The translations under genes and the position numbers were made by a program. 64,000 bases of DNA from JBBDMC01 sp963775235 (GTDB taxonomy: Bacteria; Pseudomonadota; Alphaproteobacteria; Rhizobiales; Kaistiaceae), in assembly GCA_963775235.1 (NCBI GenBank), contig CAVZHY010000004.1:186001-250000 (forward strand), read 5' to 3'. Shown one piece after another: positions 18,109 through 29,249 of this stretch (positions are counted from its first letter, which is position 1; each line of letters opens with the position of its first letter). The notes below the pieces were generated by a model, which was given only the letters and a program-made list of their open reading frames with translations, made no database searches and was not told the origin of the DNA.

Positions 18109-19767
18109 GTGTACAGGTACGACGAATTCGACCGTGCGTTCGTGACCGAGCGAGTGGCCCAGTTCCGTGGCCAGGTCGCCCGCCGGCTGTCGGGCGAGCT
18201 GACCGAGGAGCAATTCAAACCGCTGCGCCTGATGAACGGTGTCTACCTGCAGCTCCACGCCTACATGCTGAGGATCGCCATCCCGTATGGCGTTCTCAAC
18301 GCCGGCCAAGTGCGGATGCTCGCACACATTGCGCGAACCTACGACCGGGGCTACGGGCACTTCACGACCCGCCAGAACCTCCAGTTCCACTGGCCGGCCC
18401 TCAAGGACATCCCCGACATCCTGCGCGATCTCGCCACGGTCGAGATGCATGCAATCCAGACGTCGGGCAATTGCATTCGCAACGTCACCGCCGACCATTT
18501 CGCCGGCGCGGCAGCCGACGAGGTTGTCGATCCGCGGCCGTACGCCGAGATCCTGCGGCAGTGGTCGTCGCTCCATCCGGAGTTCGTCTACCTGCCGCGG
18601 AAGTTCAAGATCGCGGTGACCGGGGCGCCCCACGACCGTGCCGCCATCCAGGTTCATGACATCGGCCTCCATGCGAAGCGTTCGGACGATGGCCACATCG
18701 GCTTTGCGGTCTACGCCGGCGGCGGCCTTGGCCGCACACCGCTGATCGGCCACAAGCTCCACGATTTCCTGCCGGAAGAGGACCTCGTCAGCTACGTCGA
18801 GGCGATTCTGCGCGTTTACAACCTGTTCGGCCGCCGCGACAACAAGTTCAAGGCGCGCATCAAGATACTCGTCCACGAAACGGGCGCCGACGAAATTCGC
18901 CGTCAGGTGGAGGAGGAATGGGCGCGCATCCGCCATGGTGCCCTGGCGCTGCCGGCCGAAGAGATCGAGCGCATCCGTGCCTATTTCGCGCCGCCGCCGC
19001 TCGATCCATGCCCCGCCGTCAGCGACAAACTTGAGCGCGCGAGAGGCTCCGACGCGGCGCTTGACGCCTGGGTCAACCAGAACACGGTGCCCCACCGCGT
19101 CCCGGGCCACGCGCTGGTCACGATTTCGCTCAAGCCGATCGGCGGCACGCCCGGTGACGCCACCGCCGAGCAGATGGAAACGATCGCCGACCTGGCCGAG
19201 CGCCACAGTTACGGCGAAGTCCGCGTGAGCCACGAGCAGAACCTTGTTCTGCCACACGTAACTCTCGACGACCTGCCGGAATTGCATGCCGCGCTAGCCA
19301 CCGCCGGGCTGGCCACGCCGAACGCCGGCCTCGTCACCGACATTATTGCCTGTCCCGGGCTCGACTATTGCGGGCTTGCCAACGCCCGTTCCATCCCGAT
19401 CGCGCAGCGCATTTCCGAGCGCTTCGCCGACCACACGCGCCAGACGGTCATCGGCGTTCTCAAGATCAAGATATCGGGGTGCATCAACGCCTGCGGCCAT
19501 CACCACGTCGGCCACATCGGCATTCTCGGTGTCGAGAAGAAGGGCGAGGAGTTTTACCAGATCACGCTTGGCGGTTCCGGCGACGAGCGCGTGTCGATCG
19601 GCGAAATCATCGGGCCGGGATTTTCCTCCGAGACCGTCGTCGACGCCGTCGAGACCGTTGTCGATACATACCTGAAGGTGCGCGCCGGCCCGCAGGAGGA
19701 TTTTCTCGCCGCCTACCGCCGGCTCGGCCAGGCGCCGTTCAAGGAGGCGCTGTATGGCGGCGCTTGA
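18109..19767 (+). CDS. cysI: Nitrite/sulfite reductase hemoprotein CysI
   Basis: 552 aa. Assimilatory sulfite reductase: six-electron reduction of sulfite to sulfide on a siroheme-[4Fe-4S] centre. Two Nir_Sir ferredoxin-like halves are visible (RTYDRGYGHFTTRQNLQFHW and RHSYGEVRVSHEQNLVL). The cluster cysteines are in CPGLDYCGLANARS and SGCINACGHHHVGHIG. The GTG start at 18109 gives the family start MYRYDEFDRAF. No cysJ is near, so the electron donor is probably ferredoxin. The next gene overlaps its 3' end by 14 bp. Confidence 0.93.
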   Translation: MYRYDEFDRAFVTERVAQFRGQVARRLSGELTEEQFKPLRLMNGVYLQLHAYMLRIAIPYGVLNAGQVRMLAHIARTYDRGYGHFTTRQNLQFHWPALKDIPDILRDLATVEMHAIQTSGNCIRNVTADHFAGAAADEVVDPRPYAEILRQWSSLHPEFVYLPRKFKIAVTGAPHDRAAIQVHDIGLHAKRSDDGHIGFAVYAGGGLGRTPLIGHKLHDFLPEEDLVSYVEAILRVYNLFGRRDNKFKARIKILVHETGADEIRRQVEEEWARIRHGALALPAEEIERIRAYFAPPPLDPCPAVSDKLERARGSDAALDAWVNQNTVPHRVPGHALVTISLKPIGGTPGDATAEQMETIADLAERHSYGEVRVSHEQNLVLPHVTLDDLPELHAALATAGLATPNAGLVTDIIACPGLDYCGLANARSIPIAQRISERFADHTRQTVIGVLKIKISGCINACGHHHVGHIGILGVEKKGEEFYQITLGGSGDERVSIGEIIGPGFSSETVVDAVETVVDTYLKVRAGPQEDFLAAYRRLGQAPFKEALYGGA

Positions 19768-20508
19768 AGCGCTCGCGCTGGCGCTTGACCCGGAGAACGG
19801 CACACGGGCCGAGGCTGCGCTGCTGAACGCGCGCTTTGGCGAGCGGGATGCGGTCCTGCTTGTCAGGCTCGCGGTGAAGGAGCTTTTTCCCGGCCGCGTG
19901 GCGTTGGTGTCGAGTTTTGGCGCCGAGTCGGCCGTGCTTCTGCACATGGTGTCCGAAGTCGACAGGTCGGTTCCCGTCATCTTCCTGGACACCGGCCGCC
20001 TGTTCGCCGAGACGCTGGAGTATCGCACCCAGCTGACACGACGACTGGGACTGACCGACGTTCGCACAGTCGCCCCCGATGCCGCCCGGCTCAGCGAAAC
20101 CGACCCTTATCGCGGCTCTGGATGACCAACCCGGACCGGTGCTGCCACGTCCGCAAGACCGAGCCGCTGGAGCGGGCGCTTCGCGGATTCGACGCCTGGT
20201 TCACCGGCCGCAAGCGGTTCCAGAACAACGCCCGCGCGAGGCTGCCGGTGTTCGAGGTCGATGGCGGGGAGCGCATCAAGCTCAACCCGCTCGCGGCGTG
20301 GTCCGCGGCCGACCTTGCCAACTATGCGGCCCTGCACGATTTGCCAGCCCATCCGCTCGTCCGACGCGGCTATCCATCGATCGGTTGCGTACCGTGCACC
20401 ACCCGTGTCGAGGTGGGCGAGGACGGACGGGCGGGGCGCTGGCGTGGCCGGGACAAGACCGAGTGCGGTATCCATTTGGACCTCGAAGCCGGCGGCAGCG
20501 GCATCTAG
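19754..20508 (+). CDS. cysH: Adenylyl-sulfate (APS/PAPS) reductase CysH (one apparent frameshift)
   Basis: About 250 aa when joined. Frame 1 (19754-about 20110) holds the PAPS-reductase fold with LVSSFGAESAVLLHMV and VIFLDTGRLFAETLEYR. Frame 2 (about 20112-20508) continues LWMTNPDRCCHVRKTEPLERAL, TGRKRFQ, SIGCVPCT and the catalytic KTECGIH. The CC...CxxC pairs mark the [4Fe-4S] APS-reducing type. The break near 20110-20114 needs one missing base (or two extra). Without it the first frame ends in YRGSG-stop, overlapping an ATG. The conserved residues on both sides argue for a sequence error. It reduces activated sulfate to sulfite for CysI. Confidence 0.85.
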
Positions 20509-20510
20509 CA

Positions 20511-21035
20511 ATGCGTGTTTGGAAGGAGGGCCGCTTTGTGGTCGATGATTGGCGTGTCGTCGGCGATGATGATCCGATTCTGGACGAGGAAAAGACGGTC
20601 GTCAGTCTCGCGCGCTGGCGGGCCGGGCGCGGTAGCCTCGTGGAGCACGAAGGCAATGTTGGCCTGCTGATCGCCCCGGCCGAGGCGTGGTTGGACGTAG
20701 TCCACGACCTTCCCCGTTTCCCGGTGGTTGTGCTCACTATCCCCAAATTTGCCGACGGTCGCGCCCTGTCGATCGCGCGCCTGCTTCGCGAACGCGACGG
20801 TTACCGCGGCGAAATCCGCGTCACGGGCGCCTACATCATCGACCAGGTGCCGCTGATGGCCCGCGTCGGCATCAACGCGTTCTCCACTGATGATCCGGTC
20901 CTCATCCGCGCCCTCGAGAACGGTGAGTGGCCGGAGGTGCCTCACTACCTGCAGCCCGCGCTCGATCGCGGCACCGAGGCTGCCGCCGGCGGACGCCCGT
21001 GGGCCCGCCTGCGGGTGACCAACGATCCAGAGTAG
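20511..21035 (+). CDS. DUF934 family protein (sulfite-reduction operon)
   Basis: 174 aa. DUF934 proteins have an N-terminal WxxGRFVxDxW segment, here MRVWKEGRFVVDDWRVVG, and a core containing FPKF-like FVVLTIPKFADGRALSIARLLRERxGY, seen here at about residues 70-97. They are consistently encoded after cysI/cysH in proteobacteria; the role is unproven, possibly assisting sulfite reductase. The ATG lies 2 nt after the cysH stop. It ends the operon, convergent with zwf after 10 bp. Confidence 0.88.
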   Translation: MRVWKEGRFVVDDWRVVGDDDPILDEEKTVVSLARWRAGRGSLVEHEGNVGLLIAPAEAWLDVVHDLPRFPVVVLTIPKFADGRALSIARLLRERDGYRGEIRVTGAYIIDQVPLMARVGINAFSTDDPVLIRALENGEWPEVPHYLQPALDRGTEAAAGGRPWARLRVTNDPE

Positions 21036-21045
21036 TCGGCCGCCG

Positions 21046-22521
21046 TCAGGCGCCGCCGTCGTCGTGCCAGGTGCGGCCATCGCGTTCGATCAGCGCGATC
21101 GCCGCCGTCGGCCCCCATGTCCCCGCGGCGTAGGGCTTGGGTGCCTCCTCCGACTTCGTCCAGGCGGCAGCAATCGGATCGATCCATGCCCACGCTGCCT
21201 CGACCTCGTCCCGACGCATGAACAGCGTCTGGTTGCCGCGGATCACGTCGAGGATCAGCCGTTCGTACGCATCGGGGCTCCTTATGCCGAAGGCTTCGGC
21301 GAAACTCATATCAAGCGGCACGTAGCGCAGCCGCATGCCGCCAGGGCCAGGGTCCTTGATCATCAGCCACAGCATCACGCCCTCGTCCGGTTGCAGCCGC
21401 AGCACCAGCTGATTTGCTTCTATCCCGCCCGCTCCGGCCTCGAAGATCGAATGGGGGATGCTGCGGAAATTGATGACGATCTCGGAGGAGCGCACCGGCA
21501 GCCGCTTCCCCGTGCGGATGTAGAACGGCACGCCGGCCCAGCGCCAGTTGCTGATCTCGGCCTTCAGCGCGATGAACGTCTCGGTCATACTGTCGGCGTT
21601 GTTGACCTCCTGGGTGTAGGCGGGCAGGTTGCCATGCGCTCCACCGCGGTACTGCCCCCGCACGATCAGGCCGGAGGCGTTGCCGGCGTTGATCGGTTTC
21701 AGCGCGCGCAGGACTTTCAGTTTTTCGTCGCGCACGCAGTCGGCGTCCATGTGCGTTGGCGGCTCCATGGCAACCAGGCAGAGCAGTTGCAACAGGTGGT
21801 TCTGCACCATGTCCCGCAACGCCCCTGTGTGGTCGTAATAGCCGCCGCGCCCCTCGACGCCGATGCTCTCGGCGACCGTGATCTGCACGTGGTCGATATG
21901 CGCGTCGTTCCACAATGGCTCGAACAGCGCGTTGGCAAAACGGAGCGCCATCAGGTTCTGGACGGTCTCTTTGCCGAGGTAGTGGTCGATCCGATAGATT
22001 TGCCGCTCGTCGAAGACGCGGCCGACGGCATCGTTGACCGCCATCGCTGATTCCAAGTCGCTCCCGATCGGCTTTTCCATGATGACCCGCGTGTCGGGGG
22101 TGACCAGGCCGCCGTCGCCGAGTTTCCTGGAGATCGTCCCGAACAGTTCCGGCGCCACCGCCAGGTAGAACGCGCGGACACGATCCCCGCTCTCCCTGAG
22201 CATCCGGCCCAGTTCGTCCCAGCCGGCGTCCGCATCGGCGTCGATCTGAACGAAGTGCAGCCGCCTCACGAAGGTCTCGACGACGGCCGGGTCGAGGTCG
22301 GTTTCGTTCACGTGCTGGTTAAGTGCCTGGCGCGCCGCCTCGCGGTAACTGTCGTCACGCATCGGCCGCCGCGAGGCCCCGATAATCCGCGCTACGGTCG
22401 GGATCTGACCGTCGCGATGGCGTTGATAGAGCGCTGGCAGCAGCTTGCGGAAGGCAAGGTCGCCGGACCCGCCGAAGACGACGAGGTCGAATGGCTCAAC
22501 GGCAATGATCCTGCTGGTCAT
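21046..22521 (-). CDS. zwf: Glucose-6-phosphate 1-dehydrogenase
   Basis: 491 aa. It oxidises glucose-6-phosphate to 6-phosphogluconolactone with NAD(P)+, the entry to the pentose-phosphate and Entner-Doudoroff routes. The nucleotide-binding motif is VVFGGSGDLAFRKLLPALY (about residues 14-32). The active-site signature is RIDHYLGKETVQN, and the substrate-contact EKPIGSD is present. The ATG at 22521 (MTSRIIAVEPFD) gives the normal length; the same frame is open far upstream, but that extension has no family similarity. It is divergent from the lactonase-like gene across 171 bp, a probable shared promoter region. No edd or pgl adjoins it. Confidence 0.95.
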   Translation of the reverse strand: MTSRIIAVEPFDLVVFGGSGDLAFRKLLPALYQRHRDGQIPTVARIIGASRRPMRDDSYREAARQALNQHVNETDLDPAVVETFVRRLHFVQIDADADAGWDELGRMLRESGDRVRAFYLAVAPELFGTISRKLGDGGLVTPDTRVIMEKPIGSDLESAMAVNDAVGRVFDERQIYRIDHYLGKETVQNLMALRFANALFEPLWNDAHIDHVQITVAESIGVEGRGGYYDHTGALRDMVQNHLLQLLCLVAMEPPTHMDADCVRDEKLKVLRALKPINAGNASGLIVRGQYRGGAHGNLPAYTQEVNNADSMTETFIALKAEISNWRWAGVPFYIRTGKRLPVRSSEIVINFRSIPHSIFEAGAGGIEANQLVLRLQPDEGVMLWLMIKDPGPGGMRLRYVPLDMSFAEAFGIRSPDAYERLILDVIRGNQTLFMRRDEVEAAWAWIDPIAAAWTKSEEAPKPYAAGTWGPTAAIALIERDGRTWHDDGGA

Positions 22522-22692
22522 GGCAGTGGCAGCTCCGGCCGTGGTCGCGAGGAGAATGGGGGGAAGGGGCCCCGGTCCGCAGCGGTCTACACCGATGGGC
22601 TGGTTTTTGGCAAAGGAATCAGTGTACCGCCGGGGTATGACTGGAGAAAATCCGCCGCGGCTCTTTGGTTCCGCGACAAGATAGAGGCAAAC

Positions 22693-23595
22693 ATGACGAC
22701 GCCAATTTGCGTTGTGCCGGCCGGCGACTGGACCGGAGAAGGCGCCCTTTGGCACGCTGAAGAGCGGGCCATCTACTGGGTGGACATCAACCGGTTCCTG
22801 ATCCACCGATTCGACACGGAAACCGGCAACGTCCGCAACTGGTTCTTTTCCGAGCCCCCGACGGCGCTCGCGCTCACCGACCGCACCGATACGCTGCTGG
22901 TAGCTCTGGCGTCGAAGATCATCCTGTGGCAGCCCGGTAACGACGCCCGTGCCGACTTTTCCAGTCCCGAGCGCAATTGGCCGGCCGCCCGGCTCAACGA
23001 TGGCCGTCCTGACCCGGCCGGCAATTTTTGGGTGGGCTCGATGCAGAACAACGTTGGCGTCAAACCCTCCGAACCGATGCCGGAGCCGGTCAACATCGGC
23101 CGTCTTTTCTGCGTCCATGCCGACGGGACGAGCACCGTTGAGAAAACCGGTATCGGTGTGTCAAACACGCTTGTCTGGAGTCCCGACAACACGCGCTTCT
23201 ACTTCGCCGACACGCGCCTCAACACGATATTCGTCTGGGACTATGACCTGAGGACCGGGCGTATCGCCAACGAGCGGCCGTTCTTCGCGGGGTTTGAGCG
23301 CGGCGGCCCTGACGGGTCGGCGATCGATCGTGAAGGCTTCGTCTGGAACGCTCGTTTCGGCGGAGGCTGCGTCGTGCGTATCGCCCCGGACGGTGAGATT
23401 GACGCCATCGTCGACATTCCGGCAGCAGCGGTCACCACCTGCACCTTCGGCGGACCGCAACTCAAGACCCTCTTCGTCACCACCGGCGGCGGTGGCGCCG
23501 GGCGCGCCAACGATGAGCGACTGGCGGGCGGACTGTTCGCGCTCGCAGTCGACGTGCCGGGATTGCCGGAGAACCGCTTCCACCTCGGCGGCTGA
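22693..23595 (+). CDS. SMP-30/gluconolactonase family sugar lactonase
   Basis: 300 aa six-bladed beta-propeller. The metal-binding Glu is in GEGALWH (about residue 16). LNDGRPDPAGNFWVGSM supplies the Asn ligand and the usual substrate-loop residues, SNTLVWSPDN the second Asn, and GGPDGSAIDREGFVW the catalytic Asp. The family opens aldono-lactones (glucono-, xylono-, arabinono-). Being divergent from zwf suggests a role in sugar oxidation, but the substrate cannot be read from sequence. The ATG at 22693 follows GAGGCAA. Confidence 0.88.
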   Translation: MTTPICVVPAGDWTGEGALWHAEERAIYWVDINRFLIHRFDTETGNVRNWFFSEPPTALALTDRTDTLLVALASKIILWQPGNDARADFSSPERNWPAARLNDGRPDPAGNFWVGSMQNNVGVKPSEPMPEPVNIGRLFCVHADGTSTVEKTGIGVSNTLVWSPDNTRFYFADTRLNTIFVWDYDLRTGRIANERPFFAGFERGGPDGSAIDREGFVWNARFGGGCVVRIAPDGEIDAIVDIPAAAVTTCTFGGPQLKTLFVTTGGGGAGRANDERLAGGLFALAVDVPGLPENRFHLGG

Positions 23596-23669
23596 AGTCT
23601 GTTCCCACTTGTGGCTTCCGGCCGGCGCGGTGGTGAAACCCGCGGCCCGGTCCGGTCTTTCATGCCTAC

Positions 23670-23713
23670 GCAATTCCGCAGGGAAAGTGGCAATCCATTT
23701 TTTCCGGAATTGC
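23670..23713. repeat. REP-like palindrome / possible terminator
   Basis: The outer arms GCAATTCCG (23670-23678) and CGGAATTGC (23705-23713) are perfect complements, and an inner GGAAA faces TTTCC across GTGGCAATCC. Elements of this type (AATTCCG...CGGAATTGC with an A/T-rich inner stem) recur between genes in rhizobial genomes. Here it sits between the lactonase gene and the MATE gene. It may also terminate the lactonase transcript. Confidence 0.6.
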
Positions 23714-23730
23714 TCTAGAAGCTCCCGGCC

Positions 23731-25200
23731 ATGACCGAACGTGCCGAAGCGCCTTTCCCGATGCGTGTGTGGAGCGCGGAAATCCGCGCCACCGCAACGC
23801 TTGCATGGCCGCTGATCCTGACCAACGTCGCCCAGGTGGCGCTCGCGACCACCGACGTCATCATGATGGGCTGGCTCGGGCCGGATGCACTCGCCGCCGG
23901 CGCCCTCGCGGTCAATCTCAATTTCGCCTTCCTCATCTTCGGCATCGGGCTCGTCACCGCGACGTCACCGCTGATCGCGATCGAACTCGGCCGCCATCGT
24001 CATTCGGTGCGCGAGGTGCGCCGCACGGTCCGGCAAGGCCTATGGGCGGCGATCGCCATCACCGTCCCGGTTTGGGCGATCCTCTGGCATGCCGAGCTGA
24101 TCCTGGTCGCTCTCGGCCAGCAGCCCCGTCTGGCGAGAATGGCCGCCGGCTATCTCCACACCTTCCAGTGGGGCTTCTTGCCGTTTCTGTTCTACGTCGT
24201 GCTGCGCAATTTCGTCGCCGCCCTGGAGCGGCCGCTGGCGGCGCTGTGGATCGGCGGCATCGCCATCGCCGTCAACGCGATGGCGGTGTGGACGCTGATG
24301 TTCGGCCACTTCGGCTTCCCGGCCCTGGGGCTGCCGGGCGCCGGCATCGGGACGACGCTGACGAACACGTTCATGGCGGTTGGCCTCGGCGTGATGCTGG
24401 GGTTGGACCGCCGCTTCCGCCGCTATCGGCTGTTCGGCCGCCTGTGGCGGGCGGACTGGCCGCGCTTCCGCCAGATCTGGCGGGTCGGCCTGCCGATCGC
24501 GGCGACGCTTGCCTTCGAGGTGACGATCTTCAATGCGGCCGCCTTCCTGATGGGGCTGATCAGCGCGGACGCGCTGGCCGCCCACGCCGTCGCCATCCAG
24601 ATTCCCTCGCTCGCCTTCATGGTACCGCTGGGCCTCGCCATGGCCGCTTCGGTCAGGGTAGGGCGGGCGTACGGCGCCGGCGACACTGCTGCGGTGGCGC
24701 GCGCAGGGTGGTCGGCCTACGGGCTGGCTCTGGTCTACGCATGCGGGACGGCGGCCGCAATGCTCTTCGCCGGCCGCTACCTCGTCGGCGCCTTCCTCGA
24801 TCTCGATGCACCGGAGAACCAGGCAGTCATCGGGCTCGCCGTGACGTTTCTCGTCTATGCGGGCCTGTTCCAACTCGTCGACGCCGCACAGGCGGTGGCC
24901 TCCGGCATGCTGCGAGGGCTCGGCGACACCCGGGTGCCGATGCTCTACGCCGGGGCCGGCTATTGGGGGATCGGCCTGCCGCTCGGAGCGCTCCTCGCGT
25001 TTCGGTTGGGTCTTGGTGGCGCCGGCATCTGGATCGGCCTCGCTACGGGACTTGCGGTGGTGGCGGTGCTGATGACCATCCGCTGGCTCCGCCGTGACGG
25101 CCTCGGGTTGACGCGTCCGTCGGCGGCCGGTGATCACGCTGGCGCGCCCGCCGAAGTGGCCGCCGAGGTCCCGGCGATTGGCCCCGGTCCGCTGGTCTAG
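23731..25200 (+). CDS. MATE family multidrug efflux transporter
   Basis: 489 aa, twelve hydrophobic segments in two related halves. The MATE start ATLAWPLILTNVAQVALATTDVIMMGWLG, the mid-protein repeat FRQIWRVGLPIAATLAFEV, and SGMLRGLGDTRVPMLY near the end identify the NorM/DinF-like family. It exports cationic drugs or metabolites in exchange for Na+ or H+. It is a monocistronic gene, convergent with the ybhR-like gene after 3 bp. The substrate is not predictable. Confidence 0.92.
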   Translation: MTERAEAPFPMRVWSAEIRATATLAWPLILTNVAQVALATTDVIMMGWLGPDALAAGALAVNLNFAFLIFGIGLVTATSPLIAIELGRHRHSVREVRRTVRQGLWAAIAITVPVWAILWHAELILVALGQQPRLARMAAGYLHTFQWGFLPFLFYVVLRNFVAALERPLAALWIGGIAIAVNAMAVWTLMFGHFGFPALGLPGAGIGTTLTNTFMAVGLGVMLGLDRRFRRYRLFGRLWRADWPRFRQIWRVGLPIAATLAFEVTIFNAAAFLMGLISADALAAHAVAIQIPSLAFMVPLGLAMAASVRVGRAYGAGDTAAVARAGWSAYGLALVYACGTAAAMLFAGRYLVGAFLDLDAPENQAVIGLAVTFLVYAGLFQLVDAAQAVASGMLRGLGDTRVPMLYAGAGYWGIGLPLGALLAFRLGLGGAGIWIGLATGLAVVAVLMTIRWLRRDGLGLTRPSAAGDHAGAPAEVAAEVPAIGPGPLV

Positions 25201-25203
25201 GAC

Positions 25204-26325
25204 TCAGACCAGCCGATTGCGGAACATCCATGCCGCCACCGGCAGCGTGATCGCTGCAATCACCACCAATGGCCACAGATCGGGGAAAATCTGGGCGAAG
25301 CCCGCGCCTTCGAGATAGACGCGGCGCGTGATGTCGACCGCGTACCGCAGCGGATTGATGAACGTGAAGGCCTGGAATAATTCCGGCATGTTGCCGATCG
25401 GCGTGGCGAACCCGGAAAGCAGAATGAATGGCATCAGCAGTACGAAAGAGAACAGCATCGCCTGCTGCATGGTGGCCACGATCGAGGAGACGAACAGGCC
25501 GATGCCGACCGCCGCCGCCACGAACAGGATGAGCCCGACGTAAAGCGTGAGGAATGAGCCCGCAAAGGGGATACGGAACCAAAGCTGGGCGACAAGGAGG
25601 ATGAGGGTAGCCTGGACGAGCCCGACGAAGATTGCCGGCACCGCCTTGCCCGCCATTATCTCGACCGGGCGCATCGGCGTCACGAGCAGCTGATCGAAGG
25701 TCCCGTCCTCGCGCTCGCGTGCCACCGACAGGGCCGTCAGCAGCAGCGTCTGCAACAGGGTGATGGTGCCGATGAGGGCGGGGATCATGTTCCAGCTGGT
25801 CTCGAGATTCTCGTTGTACCAGGCGCGTATGACCGGGGTGACCGGCGGACCGCTCAGCCCGTGATCCCGCTGCCATTCGGCGTTGAACTGCTCGACCACG
25901 CCATTGAGATAGCCAAGGGCGGTGCCGGCGGTGTTGGAGTTGCGCCCGTCGGCGACCGCCATGACGTCGGCGGTCTGGCCCGCGGCGAGGCGCCGGGCGA
26001 AATCCTGACCGATCTGGACCACCAGCAGTGCGCGACGCCGGTCGATCAGGTCTTGCGCGTCGGCTGCCCTGCCGACGTTGGCGACGCGGTCGAAGATCCC
26101 CGACCCATCGAGCATGGCAAAGAAGTCCTGCGATGCGGCGCTGTGGTCCTGATCGAAGACCGCGTAAGGGACGTGGTTCAGGTCGAAGCTGGCCGCATAG
26201 CCGAAGAGCAACGTCTGGACGATCGCCGGCAGAAACAGGATCACGCGGCTGCGCGGGTCCCTGAGCAAGGCCAGCATTTCCTTGCGCACCAGGGTGAGGA
26301 TGCGGCGGAAAGCCGGGCCCATCAT
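25204..26325 (-). CDS. ABC-2 type efflux permease, YbhR-like
   Basis: 373 aa. An N-terminal membrane anchor after RKEMLALLRDPRSRVILFLPA is followed by a large periplasmic domain (about 45-180) and five C-terminal TM helices with the ABC-2 signature EREDGTFDQLLVTPMRPVEIMAGK (about 203-226). It is the last gene of the five-gene cecR-ybhGFSR-like operon and forms a heterodimeric pore with the next-upstream permease. In E. coli this system affects sensitivity to some antibiotics; the substrate here is unknown. Confidence 0.9.
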   Translation of the reverse strand: MMGPAFRRILTLVRKEMLALLRDPRSRVILFLPAIVQTLLFGYAASFDLNHVPYAVFDQDHSAASQDFFAMLDGSGIFDRVANVGRAADAQDLIDRRRALLVVQIGQDFARRLAAGQTADVMAVADGRNSNTAGTALGYLNGVVEQFNAEWQRDHGLSGPPVTPVIRAWYNENLETSWNMIPALIGTITLLQTLLLTALSVAREREDGTFDQLLVTPMRPVEIMAGKAVPAIFVGLVQATLILLVAQLWFRIPFAGSFLTLYVGLILFVAAAVGIGLFVSSIVATMQQAMLFSFVLLMPFILLSGFATPIGNMPELFQAFTFINPLRYAVDITRRVYLEGAGFAQIFPDLWPLVVIAAITLPVAAWMFRNRLV

Positions 26326-26329
26326 GACC

Positions 26330-27475
26330 TCAGGCGAGCTTCTTGCGGGTGGCGGCGAGCGCCAGGCCCAGCAGCACTGCAGCCATCACGGCCAGCACCG
26401 CCACATTCGGCAGGATGACGCTCCAGATGTCGCCGGCGAGGAAGATGGTTTGCAGCAGGGCGACGAAGTATCGGGCGGGGAGGATGTAGGTGATCAGCTG
26501 GACCACCACCGGCATCGAGCGGATGTCGAACAAAAAGCCGGACAGGAGCATCGCCGGCAGGAAGGTGGCGAGGAGGGCGATCTGGCTTGCAACGAACTGG
26601 CTCTTGGTCACCGACGAGGCGACAAGCCCGATGCCGAGCGACACCAGGAGATAGAGCGTCGACACGCCGGTCAGAACCAGGAGCGAGCCGCGCAGCGGGA
26701 CGTGGAAAAGAAACCGCGATGCGAGCACGCTCAGCCCCAGCCCGATCATGCCCAGGACGAAATAAGGAACGGTCTTGCCGAGCAGGATCTCGTCCGCCTT
26801 CACCGGCGTGACGAAGATCGCCTCCAGCGTGCCGCGCTCCCATTCGCGCGCCATGACCAGCGCCGTCAGGAAGGCGCCGATCAGCGTGATAATCAGCACG
26901 ATCAGACCGGGCACCAGAAAGTAGTGGCTGTCGTTGGCCTCGTTGAACCAGATGCGACTTTGCAAAGCGACCGGTCCGGCGTCGGTGGCCGGGTTGCCTT
27001 CAGCGGCGCTACGCTCACCTGCGAGACCGATCGCGCCCAGCGAATAGCCCTCAATGATGCGCGCCGTATTGGCGTCGGTTCCGTGCAGGATCACCTGCAC
27101 CTCGGCGTCCCCCTGTGCGACCCGGCGCGCAAAGTCGCCGGGGAAGTGAATGATGCCCTCGACTTTGTGGTCGATCATGGCACGGTTGGCATCGGCCATC
27201 GAGGTCATCGCCTCGGCCTTGAAATAGGGCGACAGCTGGAAGCCGGCAGCGATGGCGCTCGCTTCCGCCGACGGCTTTTCGATGACCAGCGCAATGGGCG
27301 CATTGCGCACGTCGAGCGAGAGGGCATAGCCGAAGAGGGCGATCATCATCACCGGCATGGCGATGCCGAGGGTGATGCTGCTCGGGTCGCGCAGCACCTG
27401 GCGAGTCTCCTTGACAATCAGAGCCCAGATACGCCGCGCCTTGCCCGAATGCGAATTGAACGACGTCTCACTCAT
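26330..27475 (-). CDS. ABC-2 type efflux permease, YbhS-like
   Basis: 381 aa, paralogous to the downstream permease. It opens with KARRIWALIVKETRQVLRDPSSI, then a TM anchor, a periplasmic domain and C-terminal helices with EWERGTLEAIFVTPVKADEILLGK. ATG at 27475 (MSETSFNSHSG) is chosen; it lies 7 nt after the ATPase stop. It is predicted to form the export channel with the YbhR-like subunit, driven by the double ATPase. Confidence 0.9.
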   Translation of the reverse strand: MSETSFNSHSGKARRIWALIVKETRQVLRDPSSITLGIAMPVMMIALFGYALSLDVRNAPIALVIEKPSAEASAIAAGFQLSPYFKAEAMTSMADANRAMIDHKVEGIIHFPGDFARRVAQGDAEVQVILHGTDANTARIIEGYSLGAIGLAGERSAAEGNPATDAGPVALQSRIWFNEANDSHYFLVPGLIVLIITLIGAFLTALVMAREWERGTLEAIFVTPVKADEILLGKTVPYFVLGMIGLGLSVLASRFLFHVPLRGSLLVLTGVSTLYLLVSLGIGLVASSVTKSQFVASQIALLATFLPAMLLSGFLFDIRSMPVVVQLITYILPARYFVALLQTIFLAGDIWSVILPNVAVLAVMAAVLLGLALAATRKKLA

Positions 27476-27482
27476 CGCTGCT

Positions 27483-29245
<1,763 letters not shown>

Positions 29246-29249
<4 letters not shown>

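Noticed and set aside
17466..18659. Long plus-strand frame through the 40-bp repeats
   Set aside because: It exists only because the repeat lacks stops; the 40-bp period cycles through all frames, and it overlaps DUF2849 and cysI in the wrong phase.
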